This document shows, piece after piece, positions 14,637 through 14,995 of a DNA stretch of 14,995 nucleotides. The stretch is from JAYZAP01 sp964645285 (GTDB taxonomy: Bacteria; Pseudomonadota; Alphaproteobacteria; JAAXGF01), in NCBI GenBank assembly GCA_964645285.1, contig CAZYDR010000090.1, positions 1 through 14,995 of the forward strand. Direction: 5' to 3'. Position 1 is the stretch's first letter, and every line of letters begins with the position of its first letter. The position numbers and the translations under genes were made by a program. The notes beneath the pieces are model-generated. The model had not been told where the DNA came from. It ran no database searches and saw only the letters and a program-made list of their open reading frames with translations.

Positions 14637-14859
14637 ATGTTCTCATCGGAAGAACTTAAATTAGCGCTTGCTACAGGTTTCATTGATGAGTCTATTTCTT
14701 CAAACGAACTTTTGCAGCCCAATTTACTGTTAAATGACCGAGAGAACGGCAAGAAGGTTTTAAGTACACTAATAAACTACTTAGAAAGCTGTGATGAATT
14801 CTGGTTATACGCGGCTTTCTTGACTAGAACCGGGATTAAGTGCCTTCACAATACTTTGA
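14637..14859 (+). pseudogene. N-terminal fragment of a PLD-nuclease/DEAD helicase (DUF3427-type) gene
   Basis: ATG 14637 has AGGA seven bases upstream, inside the end of the Nudix gene. About 74 codons read MFSSEELKLALATGFIDES, then LLLNDRENGKKVLSTLINYL, ESCDEFWLYAAFLTRTGI and KCLHNTL. This resembles the start of large helicases with an N-terminal phospholipase D-type nuclease domain, a DEAD/DEAH core and a C-terminal DUF3427. Known family members have about 1,000 residues; here homology ends at 14859, where an IS3 transposase fragment begins in another frame. The ORF itself stays open to the window end but only as chimeric sequence. The HKD catalytic motif lies beyond the preserved part. AT-rich like its Nudix neighbour, with which it probably formed one operon. 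Confidence 0.55.
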
Positions 14860-14995
14860 GAGAACGGATACAACGAACGCTTCAATGGCACCCTGCGCAG
14901 GGAAGTTCTCAATGCAGAGTGGTTCACTTCAATCAGACATGCTCAGATCGTCATCGAAACCTGGCTCAAACAGTACAATCACATTCGTCCCCATC
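14860..14995 (+). mobile_element. IS3-family transposase (OrfB) C-terminal part, runs off window
   Basis: Frame 1 from 14860 reads ENGYNERFNGTLRREVLNAE, then WFTSIRHAQIVIETWLKQYN and HIRPH. This is the end of the IS3-family DDE integrase: the catalytic Glu lies in the NERFNGTLR block and the YNxxRPHxxL signature begins at the window edge. A TGA stands directly upstream in this frame and the first two DDE Asp blocks are absent, so it is a fragment, not an intact OrfB. Base composition returns to GC-rich. The join at 14859/14860 cuts the helicase gene. Confidence 0.85.

Overview
This is a GC-rich chromosomal segment of an alphaproteobacterium, probably near the Rhodospirillales. I infer that from the gene order (end of the F-type ATP synthase operon facing a long rplU-rpmA-obgE-proB-proA-nadD-rsfS-gpmI-envC-ctpA-yibQ-rppH train) and from the protein sequences. 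It looks like a draft assembly, because a gap of exactly 100 N (3052-3151) lies in repetitive DNA.

Left part, plus strand (1-1569): the last 62 codons of atpD, then atpC, then a ferritin-like di-iron protein. Its 3' end overlaps the 3' end of rppH on the other strand by 46 bp.

Central part, minus strand (13472 down to 1524): one nearly continuous train of twelve genes. A very good sigma-70 promoter and a foldable leader precede rplU. A perfect 24-bp palindrome with a T-rich tail lies between rpmA and obgE and looks like a terminator or attenuator. Below it, obgE (ribosome-associated GTPase), proB and proA (proline synthesis), nadD (NAD synthesis), rsfS (ribosome silencing), gpmI (glycolysis), envC and ctpA (cell-wall hydrolase control and periplasmic proteolysis), yibQ and rppH (mRNA 5'-end processing) follow with short gaps or overlaps. 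rlmH, often found between rsfS and gpmI in related genomes, is absent: only 13 bp separate them. Three proteins carry unusual low-complexity tails: bL21 (basic, C-terminal), RsfS (basic, N-terminal, apparently starting at an ATA codon) and YibQ (acidic Pro/Glu repeats, through which the assembly breaks).

Right part, plus strand (13514-14995): a graveyard of gene fragments. It holds a leuB-like 5' end cut after about 36 codons, a short IS3-type transposase remnant, a frameshifted small alphaproteobacterial-type gene, then an AT-rich foreign islet. The islet has a Nudix (MutT-like) gene broken by a one-base slip in a G run, followed by the start of a PLD-nuclease/DEAD-helicase (DUF3427-type) gene. 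That gene is cut by an IS3-family transposase fragment running off the window. The Nudix plus PLD-helicase pair is the best candidate for a mobile, possibly defence-related module, here in decayed form.
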